DNA of 50,170 bases from Hyphomonadaceae bacterium. GTDB taxonomy: Bacteria; Pseudomonadota; Alphaproteobacteria; Caulobacterales; Hyphomonadaceae. The notes beneath the pieces are model-generated. The model ran no database searches. It was not told the origin of the DNA and saw only the letters and a program-made list of their open reading frames with translations. The DNA is taken from positions 1 through 50,170 of the forward strand of contig JANQQC010000056.1 of NCBI GenBank assembly GCA_028285145.1. The letters run 5' to 3'. The translations under genes were made by a program, and so were the position numbers. Positions within the stretch are counted from its first letter, which is position 1. Each line of letters opens with the position of its first letter. Shown piece by piece: positions 33,238 to 41,661 of the stretch.

Positions 33238-33783
33238 ATGAGCGTGATCTTTCTGAATGGCTGTACGTCAGCAGGGAAATCGAGCATTGCAAGGCATCTG
33301 CAGGACCGGCTGCCCGCCCCGCACCTGCTGACTGGGATCGACGATGCCTTTGCAATGCTCCCGGCCCATTATCACAACAACCCGGACGGTTTCTTCTTCG
33401 ACCGCGACGCCAATGACCTCGTACGGTTGAACTTCGGCCCCTTTGGCCTCGCCACCCTCAAATCCCATCATCGCGCGGCCGCCGCCATCGCGCGAAGCGG
33501 CGTCGATCTCATTCTTGATGAGGTGATCCAAACACCAGAGCTGCGTCTGGACTGGATGGACGTCCTGCAGGGACTCGACGTTTTCTTCGTGGGTGTGCAC
33601 TGCGATCTGGACGAACTTGAACGCAGGGAGATCGCAAGAGGCGACCGGCTGCCCGGTCAGGCACGCGGGCAGATCGGCATTGTCCACGAAGGCATGACAT
33701 ATGATCTGGAAATCGACAGCACGAACACAGAGCCGGTCGATCTTGCAGACGAAATCATTCAGGTCAGAGCCGGGTCACTGTAG
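33238..33783 (+). CDS. Chloramphenicol-phosphotransferase-like kinase
   Basis: A 181-residue P-loop kinase of the CPT family. The Walker A GCTSAGKS is at residues 8-15, an acidic Asp-containing TGIDDAFAMLP segment follows, and ARGDRLPGQARGQ resembles the Arg-containing lid. It need not confer chloramphenicol resistance; most relatives have unknown substrates. The start at 33238 is chosen because the P-loop begins within the first residues, as in the family. GrpB follows after 13 bases. Confidence 0.83.
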   Translation: MSVIFLNGCTSAGKSSIARHLQDRLPAPHLLTGIDDAFAMLPAHYHNNPDGFFFDRDANDLVRLNFGPFGLATLKSHHRAAAAIARSGVDLILDEVIQTPELRLDWMDVLQGLDVFFVGVHCDLDELERREIARGDRLPGQARGQIGIVHEGMTYDLEIDSTNTEPVDLADEIIQVRAGSL

Positions 33784-33796
33784 GCAAACTGGAACC

Positions 33797-34360
33797 ATGC
33801 CGATCGAGATCATCGACTATCAGGACCGCTGGCCGCTTCAGTATCGGAGTATCGCGGCAGCCATTCGCAAAGCGGTGGGCGGGAATGTTGAAGCCATCCA
33901 CCATATCGGATCCACGGCCGTTCCGGGTCTTGCGGCCAAGGATCTCATTGATGTGCAGCTGACCGTCGCGGATTTGCCGGCCCAATCGGAGGCTTCAATA
34001 AGCGAGGCCGGCTTTGAGCTTGGGGCGTCGCTTGCTGATCACTGCCCGCCCGGTGCTTCCCTATCGGCGGACCAACTGGCCAAGCGTTTCTATACCCATG
34101 CCGAGCCTGCGGCGCACATCCATGTGCGGGAAGCCGGCCGGTTCAATCAGCGCTACCCGCTCCTGTGCCGGGACTATCTACGCAGCCATCCACCTGCCCG
34201 GGACGCCTATGCAGAGATCAAGCGCCAGCTTGCCGCTCATTTTCCGGAAGACAAGGCCGCCTATTATGCTGTGAAGGACCCCGTCTTTGACCTCATCATG
34301 GTCGGCGCTGAGGACTGGGCCCGGCAAATCAATTGGACGATCCCGCCGGCAGACGAGTGA
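33797..34360 (+). CDS. GrpB-family nucleotidyltransferase-like protein
   Basis: A 187-residue UPF0157/GrpB protein. HHIGSTAVPGLAAKDLIDVQL is the signature of the family, a nucleotidyltransferase-like fold with GS and DxQ/DxD positions; RYPLLCRDYLRSHP and the closing PADE are also typical. It is probably co-transcribed with the upstream kinase-like gene. Its biochemical role is not established in the family. Confidence 0.88.
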   Translation: MPIEIIDYQDRWPLQYRSIAAAIRKAVGGNVEAIHHIGSTAVPGLAAKDLIDVQLTVADLPAQSEASISEAGFELGASLADHCPPGASLSADQLAKRFYTHAEPAAHIHVREAGRFNQRYPLLCRDYLRSHPPARDAYAEIKRQLAAHFPEDKAAYYAVKDPVFDLIMVGAEDWARQINWTIPPADE

Positions 34361-34375
34361 AGCGCCTCCTGCCAA

Positions 34376-34858
34376 TTATGGCAGCGGTGCCCCTAGAACA
34401 GAAGCCTGTACAGAGGCGGCGTCATAGGCGTCCGGATCATCTGGTTTCTCGCCCTTGAAAATCACCATCTCCAGCGTGTGTGTCGCGTCCGGCGATCCGC
34501 CACCGCCAAGGGGCAGCCCGATGCCAACTCCCACGCCAACCCCTGATCCGTAAGAGCCGCTGGACCCGCCCACCGATACTGAAGACCCGCCAGACCGTCG
34601 GCCATCAACTTCGGTGTAGGCATCCACCACGCGGAACCAGTCCGCTTCGTTCTCAAGCGTGATCTCCGCGGCGCGCAACAATGCATAAGAGCGCGCCTGA
34701 TCTGCATCATCGCCCTTATAGGACACGCGGTAGCGCCCTGTTTCGATGACTTGTTCAGAAAACCCCTTATCGCGGCTGTTCTCTGCGGGCGCATAGGGCG
34801 TTGGCCCCGTGGCGCATGCGGACAGGACAAGGGCGGAAGCGAGGATAAGATATTTCAT
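34376..34858 (-). CDS. CC0125/CC1285-family lipoprotein
   Basis: A 160-residue lipoprotein with lipobox LSAC (Cys at about residue 15), then the family pattern GPTPYAP...RDKGFSEQVIETGRYRVSY and LLRAAEITLE, a Gly/Ser-rich low-complexity segment (about 90-120, mostly Gly, Ser, Val), and a C-terminal ATHTLEMVIFKGEKP. A second member of the family lies at 47496-48065. Function unknown; the position suggests periplasmic or outer-membrane anchoring. Confidence 0.85.
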   Translation of the reverse strand: MKYLILASALVLSACATGPTPYAPAENSRDKGFSEQVIETGRYRVSYKGDDADQARSYALLRAAEITLENEADWFRVVDAYTEVDGRRSGGSSVSVGGSSGSYGSGVGVGVGIGLPLGGGGSPDATHTLEMVIFKGEKPDDPDAYDAASVQASVLGAPLP

Positions 34859-34960
34859 GGCTTTTGTTTATCAGAGGTCGCGGCGATCGGCGAGAGCCCC
34901 ATCTTGACCGGGACCGCGGCGGCGTCCACGCCTGTTCCCGCGGAGGGAGCGCATAGAGGA

Positions 34961-35893
34961 ATGTCAGACAAGCACAGCGCGCTGGATTGGGGCCTGTTTG
35001 CCGCGCTTACAGTGATCTGGGCAAGCGCCTATGCGATGACCCGGGTCGCGGTGCAAACCACCAATCCTGAGATCGGACTGCCCGTCGAAATCATATTGCC
35101 AGCACGTCTGACGATTGGTGCGGTTGTGCTGCACATCTGCCTGCTGGCGAGCGGTCAGCGGCTTCCATCGTTCAGTCAACGACGCGCCTGGCTCTTCATG
35201 GCCGCAATGGGTTTCTTCGGAATGACCCTACCTTTCTTCTTCATCACCACTGCGCAGGAGACCGTCGATTCCAGCCTAGCCGCGCTCTATACGGCAGCAG
35301 CACCCATCTTTGTCGCCATCGGAGCCCATGCCCTGTTCGCCGATGAGCGGCTGACCTCACGGCGGGTTGTTGGTGTCCTTGTCGGGTTTGCAGGTGTGGG
35401 CGTTCTGTTCGGACCGGATGCGATGGCAAACTGGGGATCAGCCAGCGTGGTCGCCCAGATCCTGCTCCTGATCGCCACAGGCGGCTACGCGGTCAGCACC
35501 ATCGTCGCACGCAGCGCACCACCCCTGCCCGCGCTCGCCTTCACGGCCGGTTATGTCACCTTCGGGGCCCTCTTCTCCTGGCCTATCCTCATTTTCGCAG
35601 ATTTGCCGCCGCTCAATCCGGCACCGGAAAGCATTGCCGCCGTGATCGGGCTCGGCCTTGGCCCGTCAGCGCTGGCGGCGCTGCTCTACATCTTCCTCGT
35701 CCGCCGGGCGGGGGCGAACTTTCTCGCCCTGACAGGCTACTCCATCCCGATTGTCTCGGCTGGGATGGGGTGGGTGTTCTTCGGCGAGACGCAAAGCTGG
35801 AATGCGGTGGCCGCTTTCGCGCTCATTCTTGGCGGTGTCTGGCTGGCCCAGCACAAGAGCGCGCCAGTGCCAAAAACAGCGGCCGAGTCATAG
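34961..35893 (+). CDS. EamA-family (DMT) transporter
   Basis: A 310-residue carrier with ten predicted helices in two EamA repeats. The first repeat begins LFAALTVIWASAYAMTRVAV and the second near residue 160 (QILLLIATGGYAVSTIVA). DMT carriers export amino acids or metabolites. The start at 34961 (MSDKHSALDW) is chosen because the first helix follows at once; GGAGGG lies 13 bases and AGAGGA directly before it. The substrate is unknown. Confidence 0.88.
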   Translation: MSDKHSALDWGLFAALTVIWASAYAMTRVAVQTTNPEIGLPVEIILPARLTIGAVVLHICLLASGQRLPSFSQRRAWLFMAAMGFFGMTLPFFFITTAQETVDSSLAALYTAAAPIFVAIGAHALFADERLTSRRVVGVLVGFAGVGVLFGPDAMANWGSASVVAQILLLIATGGYAVSTIVARSAPPLPALAFTAGYVTFGALFSWPILIFADLPPLNPAPESIAAVIGLGLGPSALAALLYIFLVRRAGANFLALTGYSIPIVSAGMGWVFFGETQSWNAVAAFALILGGVWLAQHKSAPVPKTAAES

Positions 35894-36052
35894 GCGCGGG
35901 CTCTCACTCAGATAGGCCTGTTCTACCGTATTCATTGGTATCTGCGACATAGCAGCGCCTGCGCGCGTGCGTCACTCGCAGCGGGGCAAAGCCACCCTAA
36001 ATGCACTTCAAGAAAACCGTTATCCGAGTGATCAGACCACAGGAGTTCATCC

Positions 36053-36727
36053 ATGGCCTTTGACAGTCTTGGCGAAACACATGCCCGGCACGCGCCGCAA
36101 ACCCTGCGTGACCGCGTCGCGCTGGGCATGGTGAAATTCATGCGCGTCTTCGCCGACGCCTTCTTCCGCCAGCGCTATGGACACCGCGCCGTTGTTCTGG
36201 AGACCGTCGCAGCCGTGCCCGGCATGGTCGGCGGACTGCTGCAGCATCTCAAGGCGCTGCGCCATATCCGGGACGATCAGGGCTGGATTCGGGAGCTTCT
36301 CGACGAGGCCGACAATGAGCGCATGCACCTGATGACCTTCATCAAGGTGGCCCAGCCCAACCTCTTCGAGCGCTGGCTGATTATGGTCGCGCAGGCTGTC
36401 TTCTACAATTTCTACTTCTTCCTCTACCTGTTCTTCCCGAGAGTGGCGCACCGTTTCGTCGCTTATCTCGAGGAAGAGGCGGTGGTGAGCTACACCAAGT
36501 ATCTGGCCGCCATCGACAGTGGTGCCCTTGAGAACGTGCCCGCCCCGGAGCTTGCCATCGATTACTGGAAGCTGCCGCCCGATGCGCGCCTGCGCGAGGT
36601 TGTCGAAGCCGTCCGCGAAGACGAAGCGCGTCACCGCGATGTGAATCACGGCTTTGCAGACGCCCTCGCCGAACAGGCCCGCAAGAAGGAAACGACGGCG
36701 ACGTCCCGGCCTGCGGAACAGCCCTGA
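36053..36727 (+). CDS. Alternative oxidase (ubiquinol oxidase)
   Basis: A 224-residue di-iron quinol oxidase. The ligand set is complete: Glu50 (LETVAAVPGMV), Glu89 and His92 (DEADNERMHLM), Glu in LEEEAVVSY (about 140-142), and Glu191 with His194 (REDEARHRDVNH). Two hydrophobic helices bind the membrane as a monotopic protein. It would oxidise ubiquinol without pumping protons. AGGAG precedes the ATG. The 159-base gap upstream holds TACC-N9-GGTA (35924-35940), a possible operator. Confidence 0.95.
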   Translation: MAFDSLGETHARHAPQTLRDRVALGMVKFMRVFADAFFRQRYGHRAVVLETVAAVPGMVGGLLQHLKALRHIRDDQGWIRELLDEADNERMHLMTFIKVAQPNLFERWLIMVAQAVFYNFYFFLYLFFPRVAHRFVAYLEEEAVVSYTKYLAAIDSGALENVPAPELAIDYWKLPPDARLREVVEAVREDEARHRDVNHGFADALAEQARKKETTATSRPAEQP

Positions 36728-36732
36728 GCGGC

Positions 36733-37560
36733 TTAGAGCCTGAACACACCCTCAATCACAGTGACCGCCTGCCCGCGCAGCTTCACGCGGTCACCCACAA
36801 GCTCCGTACCGATATAGGCTCCGCGGCCGGGATAGGCTTGGAAGCATTCAAGCGCGGTCTTGCCGAGTTTCGGGGCCATCACTGCGGCCAGCATGCAGTG
36901 CCAGCTGCCCGTGGCCGGGTCTTCATCGATCCCGCTGCCGGGCGCGAAAAACCGGCTGGTCACATCGACGCCGTCGCCGCCCGGGGCCAGACAGCCCACA
37001 TTGCCGCGATCCCATCCATCATCGGTCTCAAGCGCCAGCGCGGCGACATCTCTTGGTTCGGGAGACAGCGCGGTGATCTCGGCGGGGTCGTCAAAGACCG
37101 CCGCGATGAACGGGCCACCCCAGACTTCCACCGGCCGCGCCCCAAGCGCCGCTTCCACGGCGTCGAGATTATCGAGCTGGCGGACGTTCGGGGCCGGGAA
37201 ATCCATCTCCAGCCGGCTCGCATCAAGCTTCCTGACCGTCAGCCGGCCGGATTGGCGCGTGTCGAAGGCAATCTCCTCGCCCGCAAATCCCTCATGGTGA
37301 AACAGCGCGTGTGCGGCGGCGAGCGTCGCATGCCCGCATAGCGGCACTTCGACCGCCGGCGTGAACCAGCGCAAATCCCATACGCCTTCCGCCGTCTGCA
37401 CGATGTAGGCCGTCTCAGAGACATTGTTCTCCGCCGCGATCGCCTGAAGGGTTTCATCGCTCAGCGACCAGTCGCTGAGCGGCATCACGCAGGCCTGATT
37501 GCCTTCAAATGCCTTGGAAGCAAAGGCATCGATCTGGAGAATGGGAAGTGTTTGGGTCAT
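36733..37560 (-). CDS. PhzF-family isomerase/epimerase
   Basis: A 275-residue PhzF-fold protein. The catalytic Glu49 lies in NNVSETAY. Characteristic signatures are PLCGHATLAAAHALF and GSGIDEDPATGSWHC. The family includes the phenazine enzyme PhzF and many proteins of unknown substrate; with no other phenazine genes here, a phenazine role is unlikely. AGGAG precedes the ATG. It converges with the alternative oxidase gene across five bases. Confidence 0.9.
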   Translation of the reverse strand: MTQTLPILQIDAFASKAFEGNQACVMPLSDWSLSDETLQAIAAENNVSETAYIVQTAEGVWDLRWFTPAVEVPLCGHATLAAAHALFHHEGFAGEEIAFDTRQSGRLTVRKLDASRLEMDFPAPNVRQLDNLDAVEAALGARPVEVWGGPFIAAVFDDPAEITALSPEPRDVAALALETDDGWDRGNVGCLAPGGDGVDVTSRFFAPGSGIDEDPATGSWHCMLAAVMAPKLGKTALECFQAYPGRGAYIGTELVGDRVKLRGQAVTVIEGVFRL

Positions 37561-37652
37561 GGCGATCTCCTCGACACACCGCCTTACACCCGGCCTGAGG
37601 CCTTTAAAAAACGATCATTTCTCCACGACTCTTAAGCGCCGCTGAGCCGTCG

Positions 37653-38453
37653 CTATTTCCGGAAGAAACCGACAAATCCGAAAAAGCCAGCGAGCACCGA
37701 GCCGATCCCGCCCAGCAGCATCGCAATCGGGTTGGCATCTTCCGCAATCGCGATGGCCTGTCCGACACGCGTCACTTCCACCGAGACCGTATCGCGATAG
37801 GTGCGGATCGGCAGCGCATCCTCACCATCAAACCCGAACAGCTCGACCGCCAGTTCCTGCTCGCCAGCCTCGCGCGGTGTCACCCGCCAGCGCCAGACAT
37901 TCTCCGTCATCGGGGAGAGCTTCTGAATCTCCGGTGAGAGCGCTTCAATGTTGAAGGCCGAGCCGGAAATCGACGCACGGACCCGTTCCGTCACAAGCGC
38001 GGTGTCCTCGGTGATCTCCGATCCCGACGGCAAGGCATCCGCCGCGCTGTCATCCCCGGTCCCGTCTATTGCGATCGACACATCGAAAGGCCGCGCGAAT
38101 TGCGCACTCTGCGGCGCGGCGTAAGCAATCGGGACTTCACGCATCGTGTCGGCTACGCTTGTGGCGGCTGCTTCGGTACTGCGGGCACCGGGCATCATTT
38201 GCGGTGAGAAGGCTTCATCGGCTGTGCCCGATGAGGTTCCAAAGCCCCGCGCGCTCGGCATCGGTGCCGCTCTCACGGCCGCCTCCCGGCGCGGTTCGGT
38301 CGGCAGATAGCGCTCAATAATGTCCGGCTTGTCTCCAAACACGTCACTGTCGGGGATTTCCAGCCTGTTGCCCATCAGCAGCCAGGCCGCCGTCACGACG
38401 ACCGCAAGGCCGCACAGCGTGAAGAACAGCGAGAGTAATCGGAAAATAATCAT
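37653..38453 (-). CDS. Hypothetical protein with N- and C-terminal membrane helices
   Basis: A 266-residue protein. There is a membrane helix at residues 5-27, an Ala/Pro/Met-rich low-complexity segment (about 60-115), a soluble domain with WRWRVTPREAGEQELAVEL and VSVEVTRVGQ, and a C-terminal helix near 240-262. The soluble part faces one side between two anchors. It resembles no family I recognise, apart from the beta-rich domain seen in some caspase-associated or TPR-linked proteins, which is a weak hint. GGGGAA precedes the ATG. Confidence 0.7.
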   Translation of the reverse strand: MIIFRLLSLFFTLCGLAVVVTAAWLLMGNRLEIPDSDVFGDKPDIIERYLPTEPRREAAVRAAPMPSARGFGTSSGTADEAFSPQMMPGARSTEAAATSVADTMREVPIAYAAPQSAQFARPFDVSIAIDGTGDDSAADALPSGSEITEDTALVTERVRASISGSAFNIEALSPEIQKLSPMTENVWRWRVTPREAGEQELAVELFGFDGEDALPIRTYRDTVSVEVTRVGQAIAIAEDANPIAMLLGGIGSVLAGFFGFVGFFRK

Positions 38454-38515
38454 GGCGCTTCCCCTGAAACGAAGGCCGGGACCGTATCAGACGAAAACAG
38501 TCGCGGGAATCCAGC

Positions 38516-39271
38516 TCATGCTCTTGTCGCGTAGAAGGCAATTGCGGCAGCATTAGAGACGTTCAGGCTTTCCATCTCAGGCGCAATATCGATGCGGGCG
38601 AGCGTATCGCAGGCTTTCGCGACCGCCGGGCGCAGCCCCGCCCCTTCCGCACCCAGAACAATGGCTAGCTTCTCCGTGCCACTTGCGGTCTGTTCGATAT
38701 CGGTCTCGCCTGCTCCGGCAAGGCCGACGCGCCAGTAGCCCGCCTCGCCCAGCGTATCGAGCGCCCGGGCAATGTTTACCACCCGCACTTCCGGCACCAC
38801 TTCGACGGCCCCAGCCGCAGACTTGGCAACAATTCCGGTCACGGGCGGCGCGTGGCGCGTTTGCAGGACAAGCGCGCCGACCCCGAACGCGGCCGCCGAC
38901 CGGAAGATCGCTCCAAGATTATGCGGGTCCTCGACCTGATCGAGCACGGCGATCCGCGCGGGACCAGCCGCGATCACATCTTCCAGCGCCGTCGGCTCCA
39001 ATGGCTCGGCGCGGACGGCCACACCCTGGTGAACGGCTCCGCGCGGCAGTTCGGCATCGATCTGTTTGGCGGTGGCAAGTTCAACATCATCAAGCCCCAG
39101 CCGGCGAGCCGCATTCTCTGTCGCCAGCCGGCGCAGGATACGCCGTTTCGGATTGGCTTCGGCTGCGGCGCAGGCATGAGCGCCCCACAGCCAGATGGGG
39201 CCGCCGGCGCTGTCCTGCGGCCGGCCTGTCTTTCGTCCGCCACTGCGGTTGCGCGGGTTTTTGTTCGTCAC
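38516..39271 (-). CDS. rlmB: RlmB-like 23S rRNA 2'-O-methyltransferase (TrmH/SpoU)
   Basis: A 251-residue SPOUT methyltransferase. The N-terminal substrate-binding domain includes LWGAHACAAAEANPKRRI. The SPOUT motifs are DQVEDPHNLGAIFRSAAAFG (motif 1), AIVLGAEGAGLRP (motif 2) and SLNVSNAAAIAFY (motif 3, knot). It methylates a G in 23S rRNA (G2251 in E. coli). The start is a GTG with GGAG 11 bases upstream; no better start is in frame. It diverges from tRNA-Tyr, an arrangement often seen in alphaproteobacteria. Confidence 0.9.
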   Translation of the reverse strand: MTNKNPRNRSGGRKTGRPQDSAGGPIWLWGAHACAAAEANPKRRILRRLATENAARRLGLDDVELATAKQIDAELPRGAVHQGVAVRAEPLEPTALEDVIAAGPARIAVLDQVEDPHNLGAIFRSAAAFGVGALVLQTRHAPPVTGIVAKSAAGAVEVVPEVRVVNIARALDTLGEAGYWRVGLAGAGETDIEQTASGTEKLAIVLGAEGAGLRPAVAKACDTLARIDIAPEMESLNVSNAAAIAFYATRA

Positions 39272-39368
39272 TATAAGACGCGCTCCGGTTCGCCCGAGGG
39301 CCCTGCACAAGGGGCTTTAGGCGGTTCGGCGCGGCGGCGTCAAACGACCTCGTCAAGACAGGTGCCCT

Positions 39369-39453
39369 GGTGGGGTGGCCGAGTGGTTAAAGGCAGCAGA
39401 CTGTAAATCTGCCCGCATAGCGTACGCTGGTTCGAATCCAGCCCCCACCACCA
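39369..39453 (+). tRNA. tRNA-Tyr (GTA)
   Basis: An 85-base class II tRNA. The acceptor stem GGTGGGG pairs with CCCCACC and CCA is encoded. The anticodon loop CTGTAAA gives GTA, the variable arm is long, and the T arm GCTGG-TTCGAAT-CCAGC is perfect. It precedes tRNA-Gly by 243 bases. Confidence 0.97.
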
Positions 39454-39696
39454 TCCGCAACCGGTTCGGCGCAGCCGGAAAATTTGATCCGGTGGACCAA
39501 ATCCGGCGTGGAATGGCAAGGAGCGCAGCGACGCGGCAGTCGAAACCCTCAATCACCGACGATCATTTCAGCGATGAGCAACGATAGCGACAGATCTGCC
39601 GCATTCAGGATCGCCTCGTACGAAAGCCCCTATCATCTTGGACCCACATCCGCCCCTTGCACAAAACCGCGTTCGTCAGTACTTACGCCCCTCTTC

Positions 39697-39770
39697 GCGG
39701 GTATAGCACAACGGTAGTGCAGCAGCCTTCCAAGCTGAGGATCTCGGTTCGATTCCGTGTACCCGCTCCA
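39697..39770 (+). tRNA. tRNA-Gly (TCC)
   Basis: A 74-base tRNA. The acceptor stem GCGGGTA pairs with TACCCGC, the discriminator base is T and CCA is encoded. The anticodon is TCC in CTTCCAA. The T stem has one T-T mismatch (39744 with 39758), which is odd against the usual sequence but should be tolerated. In many proteobacteria tufB, tRNA-Trp, secE and nusG follow this gene; here they do not. Confidence 0.95.
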
Positions 39771-39863
39771 AGACTTTTCAGTGACTTAGGTGGTTAACGA
39801 CCCACCGGGCGCGGTGGACCAGAAACTGATTGGAAACTAGCGTGTCCATCGCTGGAGGATCCA

Positions 39864-40652
39864 ATGGCCGATTACGTTGCCGCGAGCATAGACAAGAAGT
39901 CGTTCAACTGCCCTCACTGCGACGCCTTCGCCTCACAGCGTTGGTTCTTTGGCATAGCTAGTCCTCTTTGGTATAAGGAGGGTCTCCCGAACATCGTCGA
40001 TGCAGACGTTGAACTAGCTCTCGCCACAGCGGCGAACGAAGGCAAGCAGCTTTCGGAAAGCGCACTCGCCAATCTTCCAAGTTCCGGTCGAGTTAGGATC
40101 GCGGATGAGCGGAAAGGCGTGAAATTCAATGGCGTTCCCAATATCCACTTCTCGCGTTGTCACGCCTGCGGGGACGTGGCGATATGGCTGAGAGAAAAGC
40201 TCATCTTTCCGCGCAAAAGCACTGCTCCCTTGCCCAACCCCGACATGCCTGAAGAGGTAAAAGCGGACTATCAAGAAGCAGCGTCTATCTTGAACGACTC
40301 GCCCAGAGGAGCAGCAGCTCTGCTCCGACTAAGTATTCAGAAGCTGTGCGTAAACCTCGGTGGGAAGGGCAAGAACATCAACGACGACATTGCCAAGCTT
40401 GTCGAAAAAGGAATGCCCGAACCCATACAGCAGGCTTTGGATACGGTACGTGTCGTCGGCAACCACTCGGTGCATCCGGGCGAGATCGACATGAAAGACA
40501 ATCGAGAGGTCGCTACGAAGTTGTTCGGACTGGTAAATGTCATCGTGCAGGATCGCATCAGCACCCCGAACGCCATCAAAGAAATGTACGAAAGTGTCGT
40601 GCCCGAGGGGGACCGTGACAAGATTGCGAAGCGAGACAAACGAGCGCCTTAG
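39864..40652 (+). CDS. DUF4145-domain protein, possibly acquired
   Basis: A 262-residue cytosolic protein. The N-terminal half has a zinc-ribbon-like pair CPHC (residues of about 16-19) and CHACG (about 98-102). The C-terminal half is DUF4145: SPRGAAALLRLSIQKLC, INDDIAKLVEKG and RVVGNHSVHPGEID. DUF4145 is often found in restriction or other defence loci, but no such partner lies next to it. Codons are AT-richer than neighbours, and it sits right after tRNA-Gly. GGAGGA precedes the ATG. Confidence 0.85.
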   Translation: MADYVAASIDKKSFNCPHCDAFASQRWFFGIASPLWYKEGLPNIVDADVELALATAANEGKQLSESALANLPSSGRVRIADERKGVKFNGVPNIHFSRCHACGDVAIWLREKLIFPRKSTAPLPNPDMPEEVKADYQEAASILNDSPRGAAALLRLSIQKLCVNLGGKGKNINDDIAKLVEKGMPEPIQQALDTVRVVGNHSVHPGEIDMKDNREVATKLFGLVNVIVQDRISTPNAIKEMYESVVPEGDRDKIAKRDKRAP

Positions 40653-40654
40653 AG

Positions 40655-41074
40655 CTATGGCGCGTTCCCCGGCAGAGTTTCGGCCGGCTCGGAAACCTCA
40701 TTCCAGACGCACTCATGGTCGCCATCGCATTGAGCGGTGATTTCGGTCAGCGCGTCCACACCGCCCGCTCTGCGGGCCACTTCAATCGTCAGGTTCATGG
40801 CCGTCTCGCGGCGATCCTCGCACATCGGAATCGTTATCCCGCGGCAGAAGGCCAGATCGTGCCGAATGCTGTCGAAACCGCCCTTGAGTTCAGGAACGGA
40901 GGCTGTTTGAGCATCAGAGAGAATATCTTCTAGCCCGAGATTCGCCCGTTCGGCCGTTGCGAGCGTTTGCGGCGTGAAGGATACACCGGGATCGTACTCC
41001 GAGGGCGCAAACCACACGAATCCGGCGATCATGCCGCCAACCAGTAATCCCCCAACCACCAACTCTCTCATCAT
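40655..41074 (-). CDS. Hypothetical single-span membrane protein
   Basis: A 139-residue protein with a membrane helix at residues 5-23 and a soluble, mainly acidic domain that has Cys in CRGITIPMC and CDGDHEC. Two disulphides in the periplasm are plausible. The start at 41074 has GGAG six bases ahead. It converges with the DUF4145 gene across two bases. No family is recognised. Confidence 0.68.
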   Translation of the reverse strand: MMRELVVGGLLVGGMIAGFVWFAPSEYDPGVSFTPQTLATAERANLGLEDILSDAQTASVPELKGGFDSIRHDLAFCRGITIPMCEDRRETAMNLTIEVARRAGGVDALTEITAQCDGDHECVWNEVSEPAETLPGNAP

Positions 41075-41227
41075 GAGATGCTCCGTAATTGTGAGCACTT
41101 GTTATCAAGCGGGTCCTAAGGCCACAGCAATGAAGAGGCACCAATTGCAACCGACCCGGTAACCATGTTTCGGGGCCAGCGCTGAAGCGTCTCAATCTGG
41201 ACCACCCTCGATTTATTTTTGCGGCCC

Positions 41228-41255
41228 TGTCAAAATCGCCGGCCCTTGTCCGACG
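41228..41255 (+). promoter_or_regulatory. Possible ECF-type promoter of the DGPF/sigma operon
   Basis: TGTCAA (41228-41233), a 17-base spacer and CGACG (41251-41255) resemble the TGTC.. and CGA elements of ECF sigma promoters, 56 bases before the DGPF gene. Autoregulation by the encoded ECF42-type factor would fit. The match is short and other promoters in the 236-base gap are possible. Confidence 0.28.
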
Positions 41256-41310
41256 TGCGGGGAATGCGGAGCTTTTTTCGTGTTCCATCAGCAACTCGCA
41301 GGAGCCAAAC

Positions 41311-41661
41311 ATGCCGAAATTCGCCCTTCTCCTTCCCCACGCACCCGACCGCTACACCGCCCTGAGCGAGGCGGAAAACATGGATGTCATCAAGGACTAT
41401 GTGGCCTGGGTCGAGGACCTTGAAACCAAAGGAGCCTATGCGGGCGGTTACAAGCTGACCGATGAGGCCGGCAAGACGCTCGTCACCAGCCATGACGGGG
41501 TCTCGGTTCATGATGGACCCTTCGCCGAGCTGGCGGAAATCCTCGGCGGCATCATGGTCATCGAAGCCGAAGACTGGGACGCGGCGGTCGCCATCGCCCG
41601 CACAAACCCGCATCTCAAGCACAATAAGCGAATTGAGCTGCGCGCCGTCCATGACGTCTGA
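41311..41661 (+). CDS. YciI/DGPF-domain protein, partner of an ECF sigma factor
   Basis: A 116-residue YCII-related protein with the HDGPFAE motif (about residues 68-73) that names the DGPF group. Such genes accompany ECF42 sigma factors. The fold is ferredoxin-like, and the conserved Asp-Gly-Pro-Phe region may be a catalytic or binding site; the reaction is unknown. AGGAG lies six bases before the ATG. Its last 11 bases overlap the sigma gene, so the two are translationally coupled. Confidence 0.9.
   Translation: MPKFALLLPHAPDRYTALSEAENMDVIKDYVAWVEDLETKGAYAGGYKLTDEAGKTLVTSHDGVSVHDGPFAELAEILGGIMVIEAEDWDAAVAIARTNPHLKHNKRIELRAVHDV

Noticed and set aside
33238-33783. Chloramphenicol resistance
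   Set aside because: The P-loop family is named after one member; nothing here shows that substrate.
36733-37560. A phenazine pathway
   Set aside because: Only a PhzF-family protein is present; the family is broad and no other phenazine gene lies in the window.
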